From Pyrus communis (lineage: Eukaryota > Streptophyta > Magnoliopsida > Rosales > Rosaceae): a stretch of DNA of 64,000 bases. The notes below the pieces were generated by a model. The model was not told the origin of the DNA and did no database searches. It worked only from the letters and a program-made list of their open reading frames with translations. How positions within the stretch are numbered: the stretch's first letter is position 1; every line of letters begins with the position of its first letter. The translations under genes were made by a program, and so were the position numbers. Below, one piece after another: positions 1-11,334 of the stretch. The stretch spans positions 17,068,088 to 17,132,087 of the forward strand of contig NC_084811.1 of NCBI RefSeq assembly GCF_963583255.1. The letters run 5' to 3'.

Positions 1-939
1 TACATTGTTCTTTTAAGTTAACCAAATAAGAAAATTTACAAATTCTAGAAAATAAAATCCCGTCATTTCAATTTTTGTCATTTTAAAATTTCTTAGTAAT
101 CTTAAATTTCTTCATCCAAACATACTAATAAAGAAGAAAAAAATAATTCTAATACAATGTGTTTTGGGTTTTGAATAAGGCACAATAAATTCTGGATAAT
201 CCCTCGGTGTTCTTTAGGGTTACTCCACTGAGGAATGAGTGGCCATGAAGGAAATTAAGTACATTTCACTTGGGATGAGTTGATTTATTAACAAGCCAAC
301 GGCCAAAATAATATTAAAGCTATAAACTTTTTTTCATTAAATAATTAGAGTGATGCACTATAAGGTAATTCTATGAAGACTAAAATTTTAAGTTAAATTT
401 GTAAACTAAATGATGTGTCATCAATAGAAAATAATTAAGTTAATCAACACTTAAGCAATAATTCAATCATGTACAATCACATCATTTAGTTTCAAAATTT
501 AGTCTTCCATGATACGCAATTATGAATGATGAGAAAAATGAATAATAAAGATTGAATAGAAAATTAAATAATTGTAAAAATCAAATCAAACGGCTATAAG
601 ACAAAAAATACTAAATGATGGGTAATATTGATGCCGAATCTTTACAAGCTTAATCTAATATAATATAACGTATATCTATGGTAACTGATTAGCAGACGCG
701 CATATACAAATATAGTAATTAATTTCTGGGGAGAGCGTGAGCATCAAATTATAGTGGGCTTAATTATTTCCGGCGCAGCTTTCTTAAGAAATGCTTTCCA
801 TGTAAAGGCATCCATTTCTAATTAATATAATAATTTAATGTACTTGAAATCTACACCATCCTGTTTGTATATAATTTTATATACAACATATACTAGTTAG
901 CTTAATTAGTTATTGCATAAATGCGTGCACCGTGAAGAT
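1..939. other. AT-rich upstream flank of the polygalacturonase gene
   Basis: I see no coding region here. The stretch is AT-rich and carries one MITE-like inverted repeat at about 365-525. A piece at about 748-785 is repeated at 31311-31345, next to a broken polygalacturonase exon, so this promoter sequence was duplicated together with the gene. Promoter activity is inferred only from position upstream of the gene and its TATA box. Confidence 0.5.
365..525. mobile_element. MITE-like inverted-repeat element in the upstream region
   Basis: The left arm (about 366-417, containing GAAGACTAAAATTTT and AAACTAAATGATGTG) is matched in reverse complement by the right arm (about 479-525, containing CACATCATTTAGTTT and AAATTTAGTCTTC). 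The arms are separated by about 60 AT-rich bases and there is no ORF. This is the form of a short non-autonomous DNA transposon. I could not fix a target-site duplication, so the superfamily is open. Confidence 0.55.
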
Positions 940-946
940 TATAAAT
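940..946 (+). promoter_or_regulatory. Likely TATA box of the polygalacturonase gene
   Basis: TATAAAT sits about 185 bases upstream of the ATG at 1126. A pyrimidine- and A-rich leader follows, consistent with transcription starting near 970. This is based on motif and spacing only. Confidence 0.5.
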
Positions 947-1125
947 ACCCTACATACTTCAGTTATTCTCCATCAATCTCTCAATTCCTACAGCTACCTT
1001 CACCTTCTAGCAAAAATATTCAACTACATTCCGTTGCATTCTGACATCCTAATTGTTTTCGTTTAATCTCTTCTTTAATTTCTCTCTTGATCGCTCCCTT
1101 CCACGCAGAAAAGAAAGGAAAGAAA

Positions 1126-2714
1126 ATGGATGAGTCTGCAAGTTGTTTTACCAGAGCTCGCGTAGTACCAATCATGATTCTCTTTATCTTACACCATTCA
1201 TTTATTGCTGAGGGTACTACATTAGTTCTCAATATCCTGAGCTTCGGAGCTAAGCCCAATGGAGTAACTGATTCCACCCAAGCTTTTATGGATGCGTGGA
1301 GTGCAGCTTGTGCCTCTTTGGATTCCAGTACGATTACGGTACCAAAAGGGAGGTATTTGCTTCCGACTGCTATGGTTTTTAAAGGTGACAACTGCAAAAG
1401 CCCAGGTATTACTCTTTGGATTGATGGAACACTCGTCGCTTCGTCTGACTACCAAATTCTTGGCCAAGCTGACAATTGGCTAAGCTTCGAAACAGTTACC
1501 GGCGTTTCCATTATTGGAGGTCGACTTGACGCCAAAGGCACCTCCTTGTGGGCATGCAAGTTAGCGGGAAGCACTGATTGCCCCAGCGGAGCAACGGTTA
1601 GTAATTTCCTTTTTCTTGTCAAGGTTTTCAAGAAGTATATCATGTAATACATGTAACTAAATTATTTTTTCCGGACTGGGGATCGAAGAGTTTGAGTTTT
1701 ACAAACTCCAAAAACATTAGGATCGACGGACTGATGTCGTTGAACAGCCAGCTGTACCACATTGTTATAAACGGGTGCCAAGATGTTCACATTCAAGGGG
1801 TCAAAATCATTGCCGCCGGCAATAGCCCCAACACTGATGGCATCCATGTTCAATTGTCAAGAAATGTTGCAATCTTCGACACCTCCATCAAAACGGGAGA
1901 TGACTGCGTCTCAATTGGCCCCGGCACTAAGGACTTGTGGATCGAGCACATATCGTGTGGACCAAGTCACGGCATTAGGTTAGATTATAGTGGTTTCTTG
2001 CCATGCTTATCTATACATAAGTTTACGTTCACTTGTATTATAACACATGGACTAGTTTTAACATGTGGCCCCATTCATTTAATAACCACCAATAATTACT
2101 CCTAAATAGTTAGTAGTAGTTTAGGGTTATGCTTACAAGGGTGCGGTAATTGCAGCATAGGGAGTTTGGGCAAAGACTTGGAAGAGGAAGGAGTTCAAAA
2201 TGTGACAGTGAAGGATGCAATTTTCAAGGGTGGCCAAAATGGTTTGAGGATTAAGTCTTGGGCAAGGCCGAGCCACGGGTTTGTTCATAGTGTCCAATTC
2301 CTTGACGTCGTCATGCTCAATGTCCAAAATCCCATTATCATAGACCAAAATTACTGCCCACACAACCTCAACTGCCCTGGTCAGGTATAAGCTTAATTCA
2401 TTTAATATATACATGCGGTTAATAATGTACGTCCTTAATTCCTCTCTACTTACTGTCTCTTTAAACATTTCCGTCTATTGTGCTTCAACATATAGGTATC
2501 GGGTGTGAAAGTCAGTGATATATTGTTCCGAAACATTCAAGGGACATCGGCAACAGCAATCGCGGTAAATCTTGATTGCAGTGCAAAAAATCCTTGCAGA
2601 GGGATAAAACTCGAAAACGTGAGCTTGACCTGCAAGAAGCAAGTGGCTCAGTCATATTGTAGCAATGCAATTGGAAAGACTTCTGGCCTTGTACACCCAA
2701 CTAGTTGTTTGTGA
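1126..2714 (+). CDS. Polygalacturonase (glycoside hydrolase family 28), four exons
   Basis: Polygalacturonases hydrolyse alpha-1,4-galacturonan in pectin of the cell wall. Four exons join in frame with GT-AG introns: 1126-1596, 1689-1978, 2156-2384 and 2496-2714, giving 402 residues, a normal family length. A hydrophobic N-terminus (about residues 14-28) suggests a secretion signal. All four GH28 signatures are visible: NTD (205-207), G-DD-C (227-230), the active-site His at 251 and RIK (285-287). The His motif reads CGPSHGI, with Ser where Gly is usual. The C-terminal part is Cys-rich, as in the family. The ATG at 1126 is chosen because the signal peptide follows at once; an upstream in-frame non-ATG extension lacks that logic. 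Endo- versus exo-activity cannot be told. Two broken relatives lie downstream on the same strand. Exon joins are my inference from motifs and have not been tested against transcripts. Confidence 0.88.
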
Positions 2715-2792
2715 TGGCATTCAACAAAAATCTAGGCATCAAAAGACTTGTACAGATGATTATCTACACACACAGACACATAATGTTCTGTG

Positions 2793-2798
2793 AATAAA
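2793..2798 (+). terminator. Probable polyadenylation signal of the polygalacturonase gene
   Basis: AATAAA lies about 80 bases after the TGA stop at 2712-2714, a sensible 3' UTR distance. Plant signals are loose, so this is only suggestive. Confidence 0.4.
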
Positions 2799-2934
2799 GA
2801 TCATTCATTTATTCATTGCTAATTAAGTTGACAAGAACTCCATCAATTCTATGTTGCTGATACAAATTCATTACACTGGAAATCATCACCATTAATTTTC
2901 CTTAGCTTTTAACATGCGTTGGAAATATTTTTTA

Positions 2935-3260
2935 TTTATTTTTTATTAGTAGAAATGCTATTATATTGATGAAAAAACTTCAATTACAAAACGAGTCTTG
3001 GAAGATGACATCCCATATAGCATTAGAGACTTCTCGAACCAAACTATAGAAGTATCAACTGAAAGACTAAACTTAGCTAAGTGGTGAGCGACACTGTTAC
3101 AAAGCCATTTTATTTCTTTTCGGTGAAAACCATTACAAAGCCTAGAGATATGAATGAAGGTTATTTCCTGCATAGCAAGTTGGTGTATATCTTCCACAAT
3201 CAAGCTTAATAGCTAAAAAATTTATTCCTAACTCGTCAAATTTATCAACAAGCCCAGTGA
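2935..3260 (-). pseudogene. 5'-truncated LINE tail with RNase H-like C-terminus
   Basis: The minus strand encodes about 80 residues ending in a pattern typical of the RVT_3 / RNase H-like end of plant L1 ORF2: NSVAHHLAKFSLS, then VWFEKS. The ORF is followed at its 3' side (2935-2965 on the plus strand) by a T-rich stretch that would be an A-rich tail on the coding strand. The rest of the LINE is missing, as expected for 5' truncation during target-primed reverse transcription. Related copies occur at about 59205-59345 and 59765-59860 in the duplicated block. Confidence 0.6.
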
Positions 3261-4210
3261 AACAGCTCCCTGAGTTCAGTGCATCTGCATGTGGTTAGTA
3301 AATTGACTACTCTATCTGTTCAAAGCATGCATTATCGCCTTGTGTGGAGCATAAACATAGCATTGAAGGTTCTGAAAGAACGATGGGAAGAGCGGCAAAG
3401 GCAGGGCCAGTAAACCATGAATGAAAATGAAAGGACAGATCACAAGTCTCACTTGATTGCATAATAGGTCTATAGGTGGAAACACACATGCTGTTTAAAT
3501 CCCTGTATTTGGGGCATAAAATTTTGATTTGGATCAGCAGCTGGTCCAAAGCAATCCATGGTGGAGGAGGTGGGTAAAGGGTGTTTCTTTTATGAGAAAA
3601 CAAGAAATTGAAAGCTTTGGAAATCTCAGGATTCATGATAGCTCAGAATGGAAGGTAAAAAGTGAAGTTTTTGTTTGTTCCCTTTTTAAGTACTGACCAT
3701 TTAAAATTGATATGTTTGTCGTTCGTGAGTTAGTGGAGGAGTTTTGTTCACTCAAGTAACTGCAAATACTTTACAGAACCGCGAATGCAGAACGTTAAAC
3801 ATAATTAAAGCCAAAATTAACTAAGGCCCAGCCCTACCTATTCCTGTTAAAAGCTCAAGGGAGCTGATCAATTTCAGAGTCCCATAAGGCCAGCGCGAGA
3901 CCCCAGCCAAAGTCTGAAGACAACACGACACGTGGTAATAGTTAATAAGTAACTAAGTCTCCCTGAGGTGACACTCCAGTCGAGGTCAAGGTGATTTGGC
4001 TGCTTTATAGTGGCAATTTAGGAGTTCCAGAGGTTTGAAGGGTCAAGACTTTGGGATATTACCTTTATCTCTGACAATAAATCACATCGTCAACTTGTTT
4101 CAAGAGGAACTGTGCAGAAAAAAGAGCTTGAAGATAGGACACTCAAATCAAACCGAAAAACACCTTTGCTCTTCACAACTAATGTTTTGTACTTCCTTAC
4201 AAGTCGTTTT
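3261..4210. other. Duplicated non-coding flank; one doubtful minus-strand ORF
   Basis: No gene is recognised. A 109-codon minus-strand ORF at 3307-3636 has no motif I know and is not preserved as an ORF in the duplicated copies near 59400-59600, which argues against coding. A G-box-like ACACGTGG lies near 3927. About 3640-4080 recurs at 60110-60570. Confidence 0.5.
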
Positions 4211-4580
4211 TGTTAGAAATTGGATATTTAGGGAATGATTGAGAAACAACAGAGATAAGGAAGAACAAAAAGGAATTCTTGGGAGAATTTCAGTGACTGC
4301 AAAACATGGCAGCAGCACTCAGATTTCATTCATCGTTCTTTTTCCAAAAACATTCTTACTACTTATCTGAAGGTATTGCAGATAGTACACGTCCTTCAAA
4401 TGGACAGCTGGATATACGAATCACAGCCCTACACTAGTTCGAATCCTAGCCTTACATTTGTTCTCTGAAAAACTAGAATCATATGCTTCATTCCTTCACA
4501 AACTAGCCGTTACAGCTTTTAAGTTCCTTTTGGTCCTGCCTTCGAACCTTCAAGTCTGCAATATAGCTTACATTTCAACA
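4211..4580 (-). repeat. 3' LTR of the copia element
   Basis: Begins TGTTAGAAATTGG and ends TTTCAACA on the plus strand. It pairs with 8872-9236. A purine tract lies just outside at 4581-4590, read on the minus strand. Confidence 0.9.
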
Positions 4581-4599
4581 CTCCCCTTTAAGCTATTTC

Positions 4600-6596
4600 C
4601 AAACTTGACTCCTAGCAACCCTCTGAGGTAGGTAAATCTTTCTTTAGGTAGTGGCTTGGTGAAGACATCTGCCACTTGATCTTCAGTTTTGCAGTATAGT
4701 AGTTGAATCACATTTTGTTGCAAAGTATCTCTGATAAAGTGATACTTTCTTTTTATGTGTCATGTCCTGTGATGAAATACAGGATTTCTGGTCATTGCAA
4801 TTGCTGTTGTGTTGTCACACATCAGTGGAGTAGCTTCCAATTGCATCTCACCAAAATCTTTCAACACAAACCTAAGCCAGATGGCTTGAGAGGTTGCTTC
4901 TACAGCAGTTACATACTCAGCTTCTGCTGTTGATAATGCAACAGTTTTTTGCTTGACAGAAGCCCATGAGAAGACACCAGACCTAAAAGAGAATGCATAT
5001 CCTGAGGTGCTCTTTGAGTCATCTTCATTGCTTCCCCAATCATTATCACAGAACCCAATTAAAATTGAGGATTGCCTTTTCTCATAGTGAATCCCATAAT
5101 CAATTATGCCTCACACATATCTCGAAACCCTTTTTGTAGTTCCCAAATGAGTCTTGTTAGGGCAATGCATGAATCTAGAGAGAAGACTTGCAGCATACAT
5201 AATATCAGGTCTTGTTGCTGTTAAGTAAAGCAGACTCCCCACAATGCTTCTGTATAGGCTTTGATCCACAGATTCAGTTCCATCATCTTGACTTAATTTT
5301 GCATTTGCAACCAAAGGTGTGCACACAGACAGATTTGCAGTCCTTTAGTCCAAATTTTTCCAACAAGGTCTTTGCATACTTCATTTGGTGAATGAAAATC
5401 CCATTGTCATTTTGCAGAACACCAATTCTAAGGAAGTGATGTAGCAACCCCAAGTCAGACATCTCATAATGATTCATCATATCATGCTTAAAATCATTGA
5501 GCATTTCTTCATTGTTACCTGTGAATACCACATCATCAACATACACAGATACAATGAGAATATCAGAATTTCCTTGTTTCTTGGTATACAAGGTAGCTTC
5601 ACTGGAGCTTTTGTGGAACCTATTTTTGGTGAAATAAGAGTCTATTTCCCCATACAATGCTCTAGGTGCTTGCTTTAGCCCATATAGAGCCTTCTTTAAC
5701 CTGTACACTTTATCCTCTACATTTTGGACTTCAAAACCCTCAGGTTGTTCAACATAGACCTCTTCTTCTAGCACACCATTTAGAAAGGCTGATTTTACAT
5801 CCAATTGGAATAGCTTCCAATCCTTCTGTGCTGCCAAGGTTATTAGGGTTCTAATTGTGTCTAACCTTGCCACTAGGGCAAAGGTTTCATTGAAATCAAC
5901 TCCAAGTTGTTGTGAGTACCCTTTGGCAACAAGACTTGCCTTGTTCCATTGCACAGATCCATCTAGATTGAGCTTGGTCTTGTATATCCACTTAACCCCA
6001 ATGACAGGTTTGTCACTTGGTCTATTAACCAACTCCCAGGTTGAGTTTTTTTTCAATAACCAACATTTCTTCCTCCATTGCTTTTTGCCATGCCATATCA
6101 CCTTTGGATTCTCCAAAATTTTCTGGTTCTACAGTACAAAAATTGCAAGAAGTATATATTTCATTCAAGCTTCTCAACTTTATAGGAGTTGAACTTGGAG
6201 TGGATTGTAGTGAGTCTGTGGTTTAAGAATTTCCACCTGAACTTAGAGGTGTTGATGTTGGAGATGAAGATGGAGATTGAGTTGGTGTGTGGATTTCAGG
6301 GGCCATATCAGATTCTCCTTGATCTCGGTACTCTCTTGAATTAGAGTGACTTTCATCAAAGGGCAAAGAGAGATGCACTTCAGTGCTATTTTCCCAACTC
6401 CATTTGTTTTTTCATCAAATACAACATCCCTAGATATTATAACTTTCTGAGTGTTGACATTGAATAGCCTATATCCCTTCTCACAGTTTCCATAACCAAC
6501 AAACACACATTTCTTGCTTGTTTCTTCCAGCTTGTGTCTAAGTTGTGTAGGACTGTGAACATAGCACACTGATCCAAACACTCTCAAGTGTTTCAC
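4600..6596 (-). pseudogene. Copia reverse transcriptase and RNase H, frameshifted
   Basis: This is the 3' half of pol. Reading leftwards from 6596, a linker (6243-6596, beginning with the MKHLRVFGSVCYVHSP motif that follows integrase in copia) leads to the reverse transcriptase (RVT_2) at 5283-6116, with LDVKSAFLNG and the catalytic YVDD. The frame shifts near 5320, continues through [18 protein letters not shown] (5111-5326), and meets an in-frame TGA just after RYV. Past this stop the RNase H domain continues to about 4600 with STAEAEYVTAVEA and the tail motif VADVFTKPLP. The domains are all recognisable, but at least three lesions separate them, so no working enzyme is expected. Confidence 0.88.
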
Positions 6597-7444
6597 AGAG
6601 GGTTTTCTCCACTGTAGGCTTTAAATGGTGTTAAGTTCTCCAAAGCTTTAGTTGGGCACCTATTTAATAGGTACACTGTAGTGTTAACTGATTCTCCCCA
6701 AAAATGATAAGGCATTCCTTTCTCATGAAGCATTGACCTAGCCATCTCAACTATGGTCCTGTTTTTCCTCTCAGTCACTCCATTTTGTTGGGGGCTGTAG
6801 GCTACTGTCAATTGCCTTTCAAGGCCTGTATTTTCACAAAACTTACCAAATTCAAGTGAGGCGTACTCCCCACCTCTATCACTTCTCAACTTTTTGATTT
6901 CCCAACCACTTTGTCTCTCAACCATTTGTTTGAATTTTGTGAACACAATGAAAACATCAGATTTGTGCCTTAATAAGTATACCCAACACATTCTACTTTT
7001 ATCATCAATGAAGGTTAATAAGTACCTGGTACCTCCAAGTGTTGCAGTCCTCATTGGGCCACAAACATCACTGTGAATCAGCTCTAGTGGTTCAGTTGCT
7101 TTCCAGGTTTGACTTGTAGGGAATGGTTCCCTATGTTGCTTTCCTATTGCACAGCCTTCACACACTTCCTTCACTTCATCAATCTCAGGCAGTCCATACA
7201 CTAGCTCCTTGCTTTTCAAATTCTTTAGACTCTGGTAGTTGAGATACCTTAGCCTTCTGTGCCATAGCCAAGCATTTTCAATCACAGCTGTTCTCATGGC
7301 AATTAAATCCATATGTTTCAAAAGAAGAGGAAAACTTCTGTTATCCTTCATCAATACCCTAGCCACCAGGTTTGACAGTGATCTATCATCATAGATTTCT
7401 ACCATAGAGTCACCAAACAAGAGAAAATACTTGTGTTTAATCAT
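6593..7444 (-). pseudogene. Copia integrase region
   Basis: It carries the gag-pre-integrase zinc motif (HRRLRYLNYQSL followed by CEGCAIGK) and then the integrase core, with HSDVCGPM (first catalytic Asp), RSDRGGEY (second Asp) and SPQQNGVTERKNRT (the Glu region). The segment upstream, 7444-7538, continues the same protein but holds in-frame stops. Downstream the frame shifts at about 6595 into the linker before reverse transcriptase. Integrase residues look intact. Inactivity follows from the surrounding lesions. Confidence 0.9.
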
Positions 7445-7537
7445 CTACCCAACACTAAAAAGATTCTCATCAAGGCCTGGTACAAGCATCACTTCTCTAA
7501 TATATCTCTTTCCTTTCTTGCTTTCAATAACTAGAGT

Positions 7538-8773
7538 TCATCTGCCAACAACATCAACCAAGTTTCCATTTCCTATTTTAACTCTGCCTTTGAAAGAAGT
7601 GTCAATATCAATGAGTAATGACTCTTGTGCAATCATATGGTTACTGCATCCGCTATCAATATACCAGATGGTACTAGCCTTCTCCATTGTTGCCATTCTA
7701 CACTGAGCAAAGAAGACATTGGCTTCCTCCACCCGATTTGCAAAGTTAACCTGTTGATTGCCTTTGGCATTGCAGTCTTTCACCCAATGTCCAAATCTAT
7801 TACACTTTGTGCACTTGGGTTTTCCCTTGAACCAGCAAGGTCCAAAGTGTAATTTGTCACAAATTTTGCAAGCAGTTTTGGATGTCTCTCCTCCACCACT
7901 ATTTGCACCTTGCTTCTGCACTACACTGACTCTACTATCCCATCTCTTGTTCTTTCCTTTCCACTCATTTTTGCCTTTATAATTTTGATTTCCAGAGAAT
8001 TGCCCACTGGAGTAGTTGTTCTTGCCTCCAATGTTCAACCCTTGGAAGGCATTTTTAGTCATATTTTCAGCATGTCTATCTAACCTTTGATCACAGGCTT
8101 TGATTGAAGCTACAACTTCTTGTATTCCTAGTGTATCAGGATCTTTTGTCTCCTCAATAACATTGACAATATTATCATACTTTCTAGTAAGACTGATAAG
8201 TATTTTCTGCACTATTCTAGCATCAGTAAGTTCTTCTCCATAGGTTTTCAACTGATTTACTAGTTCAAACATTCTACTGAAATAATCATTCAAGGGTTCT
8301 TCTTCTTTCATTCTAGCATACCCAAAATCTCTTCTCAAGGTTTGAAGTTTAACTTTTCTTACCTTTACATCTCCTCTGTATTCTTCTTTGAGTTTGTCCC
8401 ACGCTCCCTTTGAGGTTTCTTCATGAGCTATTCTGGGAAAGACTCGGTCTGTAACAAAGTTCTGAATAATCCCCAAGGCTTTCGCATCCTTTGTCATGTT
8501 CTCCTTCAAGACGATTTCCTTGCCAAGAGGAGGCTTCTCAGCATCTGCAACCTTTTCAGTAGAGATTTCACACCCTTCCTTGACTAACTCCCAAAGACCA
8601 TGAGATTTGAAGATTGTTTTCATTTTGATACTCCAAAACTCATAGTCCGCCAAAGACTGGAGCTTTAACTTCTCCATTGACACTAATTGATATTTTGAGA
8701 AGAAAGGAAGAGACTTTGAGAGATTTTGAGGAGTTTTGAAGGTTTTCGAAAAATTCAGAAAACTGAGTTTCAT
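7538..8773 (-). pseudogene. Copia Gag with zinc knuckle and start of protease
   Basis: An open frame of 411 codons encodes the capsid-like UBN2/Gag domain (DYEFWSIKMKTIF near residue 45, then RIAHEETSKGAWDKL), a basic stretch, a CCHC zinc knuckle (CTKCNRFGHWVKDC) and the aspartic protease signature WYIDSGCSNHM near the end. The first stop falls after VDVVGR; the missing stretch to 7444 is recognisable after it. The Met at 8773 opens the frame, but the more usual Gag start may be the internal MEKLKLQSL. Alone this could still make a Gag protein. Confidence 0.88.
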
Positions 8774-8859
8774 AATTTTTTATTTTTTAATTTTTAATTG
8801 TTTTTTTGTTGGAATCTCCCCTTGAATCACAACAACGCCCAGCTAGAGATCGAAACCAG

Positions 8860-8871
8860 GCTTTAATACCA
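8860..8871 (-). promoter_or_regulatory. Primer-binding site, initiator tRNA-Met type
   Basis: On the minus strand TGGTATTAAAGC directly abuts the 5' LTR. It differs at two positions from TGGTATCAGAGC, the usual plant copia primer site complementary to initiator tRNA-Met. Confidence 0.75.
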
Positions 8872-9236
8872 TGTTAGAAATTGGATATTTAGGGAATGAT
8901 TGAGAAACAATAGAGGTAAGGAAGAACAAAAAGGAATTCTTGGGAGAATTTCATTGACTGCAAAACATGGCAGCAGCACTCAGATTTCATTCATCATTCT
9001 TTTTCCAAAAACATTCTTACTACTTATCTGCAGGTATTGCAGATAGTACACGTCCTTCAAATGGACAGCTGGATATATGAATCACAACCCTAAACTAGTT
9101 ATAATCCTAGCCTTACATTTGTTCTTTGAAAAACTAGAATCCTATGCTTCATTCCTTCACAAACTAGCCGTTGCAGCTTTTACGTTCCTTTTGGTCCTGC
9201 CTTCGAACCTTCAAGTCTGCAATATAGCTTTCAACA
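8872..9236 (-). repeat. 5' LTR of the copia element
   Basis: Partner of 4211-4580 with the same ends. It lacks a 5-base piece near the CA end and differs at about 14 bases by eye. Confidence 0.9.
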
Positions 9237-9823
9237 GTTGTCATCACATTCAGCACCCTTGTATTTCCTCACATTTACCTTTACAACTATGCTACTTTTC
9301 ATGTAGTTTCGATTTATTGTATTTAATTTCATTTTAAAAGTTTCCTAAAAGCTTCCTTTAACCTTCAAAACTTGCCCAAACCGCACGAGAGCTTGCTTGA
9401 CTAGGTGTAAGCTTACTGAATCCCTACGTTGGCACTTGTCTTTGTTTTGTTGTCTTGTATTTTTACTTGTTTACCTTCGTGATTCATATCTTAAATGTTT
9501 AACAAGCATTTAACTTCATTCAACAAGTCCTTATTTTAACTTTACTTTCGGCCCTTTATTTTGTCAAGTTAGCTTGTCTTACTTTTATCTTACTTGATCA
9601 AGAATTGTGGTTATGTTTTAGCTTTCCACATAAAGAAAATATAAATTCATTGTCACCAAGGCATAGAAAAGAACTTAAACATAGATATAACCCCACTATA
9701 TAGTCCCATGATAACGAAGATCAATTTACTTGTATGAATTGAATAATAACAACAATCAATCAATCTGTTGGTCTTAGCCAACAATGGCACGCTTGAAATA
9801 ACAAAATATAATTTACGATAGCC
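9237..9823. other. Unassigned AT-rich sequence
   Basis: No ORF, inverted repeat or recognisable element stands out. A T-rich, retrotransposon-like texture suggests old repeat sequence, but I cannot name it. Confidence 0.4.
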
Positions 9824-11330
9824 TGAAGTAAAAGGACAACTTATACTTGGACCATTTCCAACCCTTGAGCTAAAACCTAAAATTTTTTAACCCAGAAACA
9901 GCTTTTTTTGCTCTAACCCTTTTGGTTAAAATTTTTGCCCACAAATCATTAAAGAATAAATTTAGGCTAATTTTTTTCTTAAAGTAACTTTTTTAAAAGA
10001 AAAAATTATGTAGACTGTCCCGATTTAATTTTATAAACATTTTAACCTAAAATATATTTAGATTCCAACAAATATTGAAAAATCACTAACCAACACCATG
10101 AAACACTATGAAAGAATGTGAAACACATAAAAGAATTTTTTTTTTTTTTAATTACTTTAACTATTGGATTTAAATTTGGATCATTAGATTTTTTTTTTTT
10201 TTTTTACTGTTGGATTTCATCAAATTAGATCTCAGCCGTTAGATTCAAGGAATTTATAAATGTAAAACTAAAAAAATATACATATATGCTGGACCAGCCC
10301 CACTAACCCACGGGGAATCCTGGGCTAAATTTGGCTTCGAAATGAGTTTAGAGTTTTAACTCATATTTTCCCCAAGAGTTGAAGCAAGTTGGGTAAGTTT
10401 AGAACCTAAAATTTGAGTTTTACTCTAAGAGTTGGAGTAGATCTTAGTTGTTTTTAGTTAGCTTGTATAGTTATAAGTTTGTTATATTATAACTATTTTT
10501 GTAAATAATCCTAGTTTAGTGAGTTAATTAGGTTCAATTAGTTACTAAGCTTTATTTGGCAAGTGTACATAAACTGAGTTGTAATTCCTTATTCATTAAG
10601 AAAGAATTACACAAGCTTCTTTCTAATATGGTATCATCTGCCTCACTGCTCACGCACTTTGATCCTCTATACTTCCCATGCAATTCTCATCTATGAAAAT
10701 CATGGTATCGTATAGTTCTTCTCCTACGGACCTAGAAGTTGTTTCTCCTAATTTCATGCCTGTTTCGTCAAATTCAACTGCGATGAATCCTAACTCCTTG
10801 AATTCTTCTTGGATTTCTTCAATTACAGTCCAAAAATATCAGTTATATGGTACCTACGAAGCTTAACCGTGACAATCATTTGGTTTGGAAAGCTCTTTTC
10901 GCAGATACAAGCTTTACAGGAATTGTAGATGGATTTGAGATCTGTCCGCTGTCATTTCTTCATGACCAATCTGGCACCAATACTATGATTCCTAATCCTG
11001 AATTCGAAATATGGTATGCAAAAGGATCATAATATCTTTTTCTGGCCCGAAACCATGCTCTCTGAAGACATCATTCCTTTCACAGTTGGTGTAACCTTCT
11101 CTCCCGAGCTGTGGCTGAATCTTGAGCAACGCTTTAGCAGTGTTTTGTCTCTCACATTCATCAACTCGAATCTCGGCTTCAGTTAGTACAAAAAGCGATC
11201 TTACTATCTCTGAATATCCACAACGCTTCAAAAGGAATTTCTGATGTTTTAATGGCTGCTGGTGCTCCAGTCTTAGATCGTGATCTTGGTAGGACTTTTA
11301 CTACTTGCAAAAGTAAAGTCCTTTTCAGCG
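9824..11330 (+). pseudogene. Second copia element: 5' LTR and broken gag only
   Basis: An LTR (9824-9848 plus 10443-about 10627) matches the LTR at 62436-62741 in sequence and orientation, but lacks about 107 bases after GGCAAGTGTAC. It is followed at 10629 by a degenerate initiator tRNA-Met primer site (TGGTATCATCTGCC) and then a gag remnant. The gag is seen as KLNRDNHLVWKALF and NPEFEIWYAK (10847-11032), continuing with broken frames to about 11330. Pol and the second LTR are absent. The pol fragment at 60578 belongs to the same or a close family, but 49 kb of unrelated sequence separates them, so I treat them as separate remnants. Confidence 0.7.
9849..10442. mobile_element. Harbinger-like MITE inside the copia LTR
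   Basis: The ends form an imperfect inverted repeat of about 40 bases: CCATTTCCAACCCTTGAGC on the left, and the complement of GAGTTTTACTCTAAGAGTTGG on the right. Both sides carry the trinucleotide CTT (9846-9848 and 10443-10445). The matching LTR at 62436 reads straight through this point, showing the empty site. There is no ORF inside. Three-base duplications fit the PIF/Harbinger superfamily, although its favoured target is TWA. Confidence 0.75.
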
Positions 11331-11334
11331 GGGA

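Larger units (their letters stand above)
4211..9236 (-). mobile_element. Ty1/copia LTR retrotransposon, near complete, inactive
   Basis: Two LTRs of about 370 and 365 bases (4211-4580 and 8872-9236), each bounded by TG...CA, flank a minus-strand gag-pol. The order gag, protease, integrase, reverse transcriptase, RNase H is the copia order. The primer-binding site next to the 5' LTR matches initiator tRNA-Met, and a purine tract (AAAGGGGAG on the minus strand) abuts the 3' LTR. Flanking pentamers GTTTT and GTTGT differ at one base, so the target-site duplication is imperfect. By eye the LTRs differ at about 14 positions plus a 5-base gap, indicating a moderately old insertion. Several stops and frameshifts break the polyprotein, so the element cannot move by itself. 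Confidence 0.93.

Noticed and set aside
3307..3636. 109-codon minus-strand ORF as a host gene
   Set aside because: No recognisable motif, and the duplicated copies at 59400-59600 do not keep the frame.
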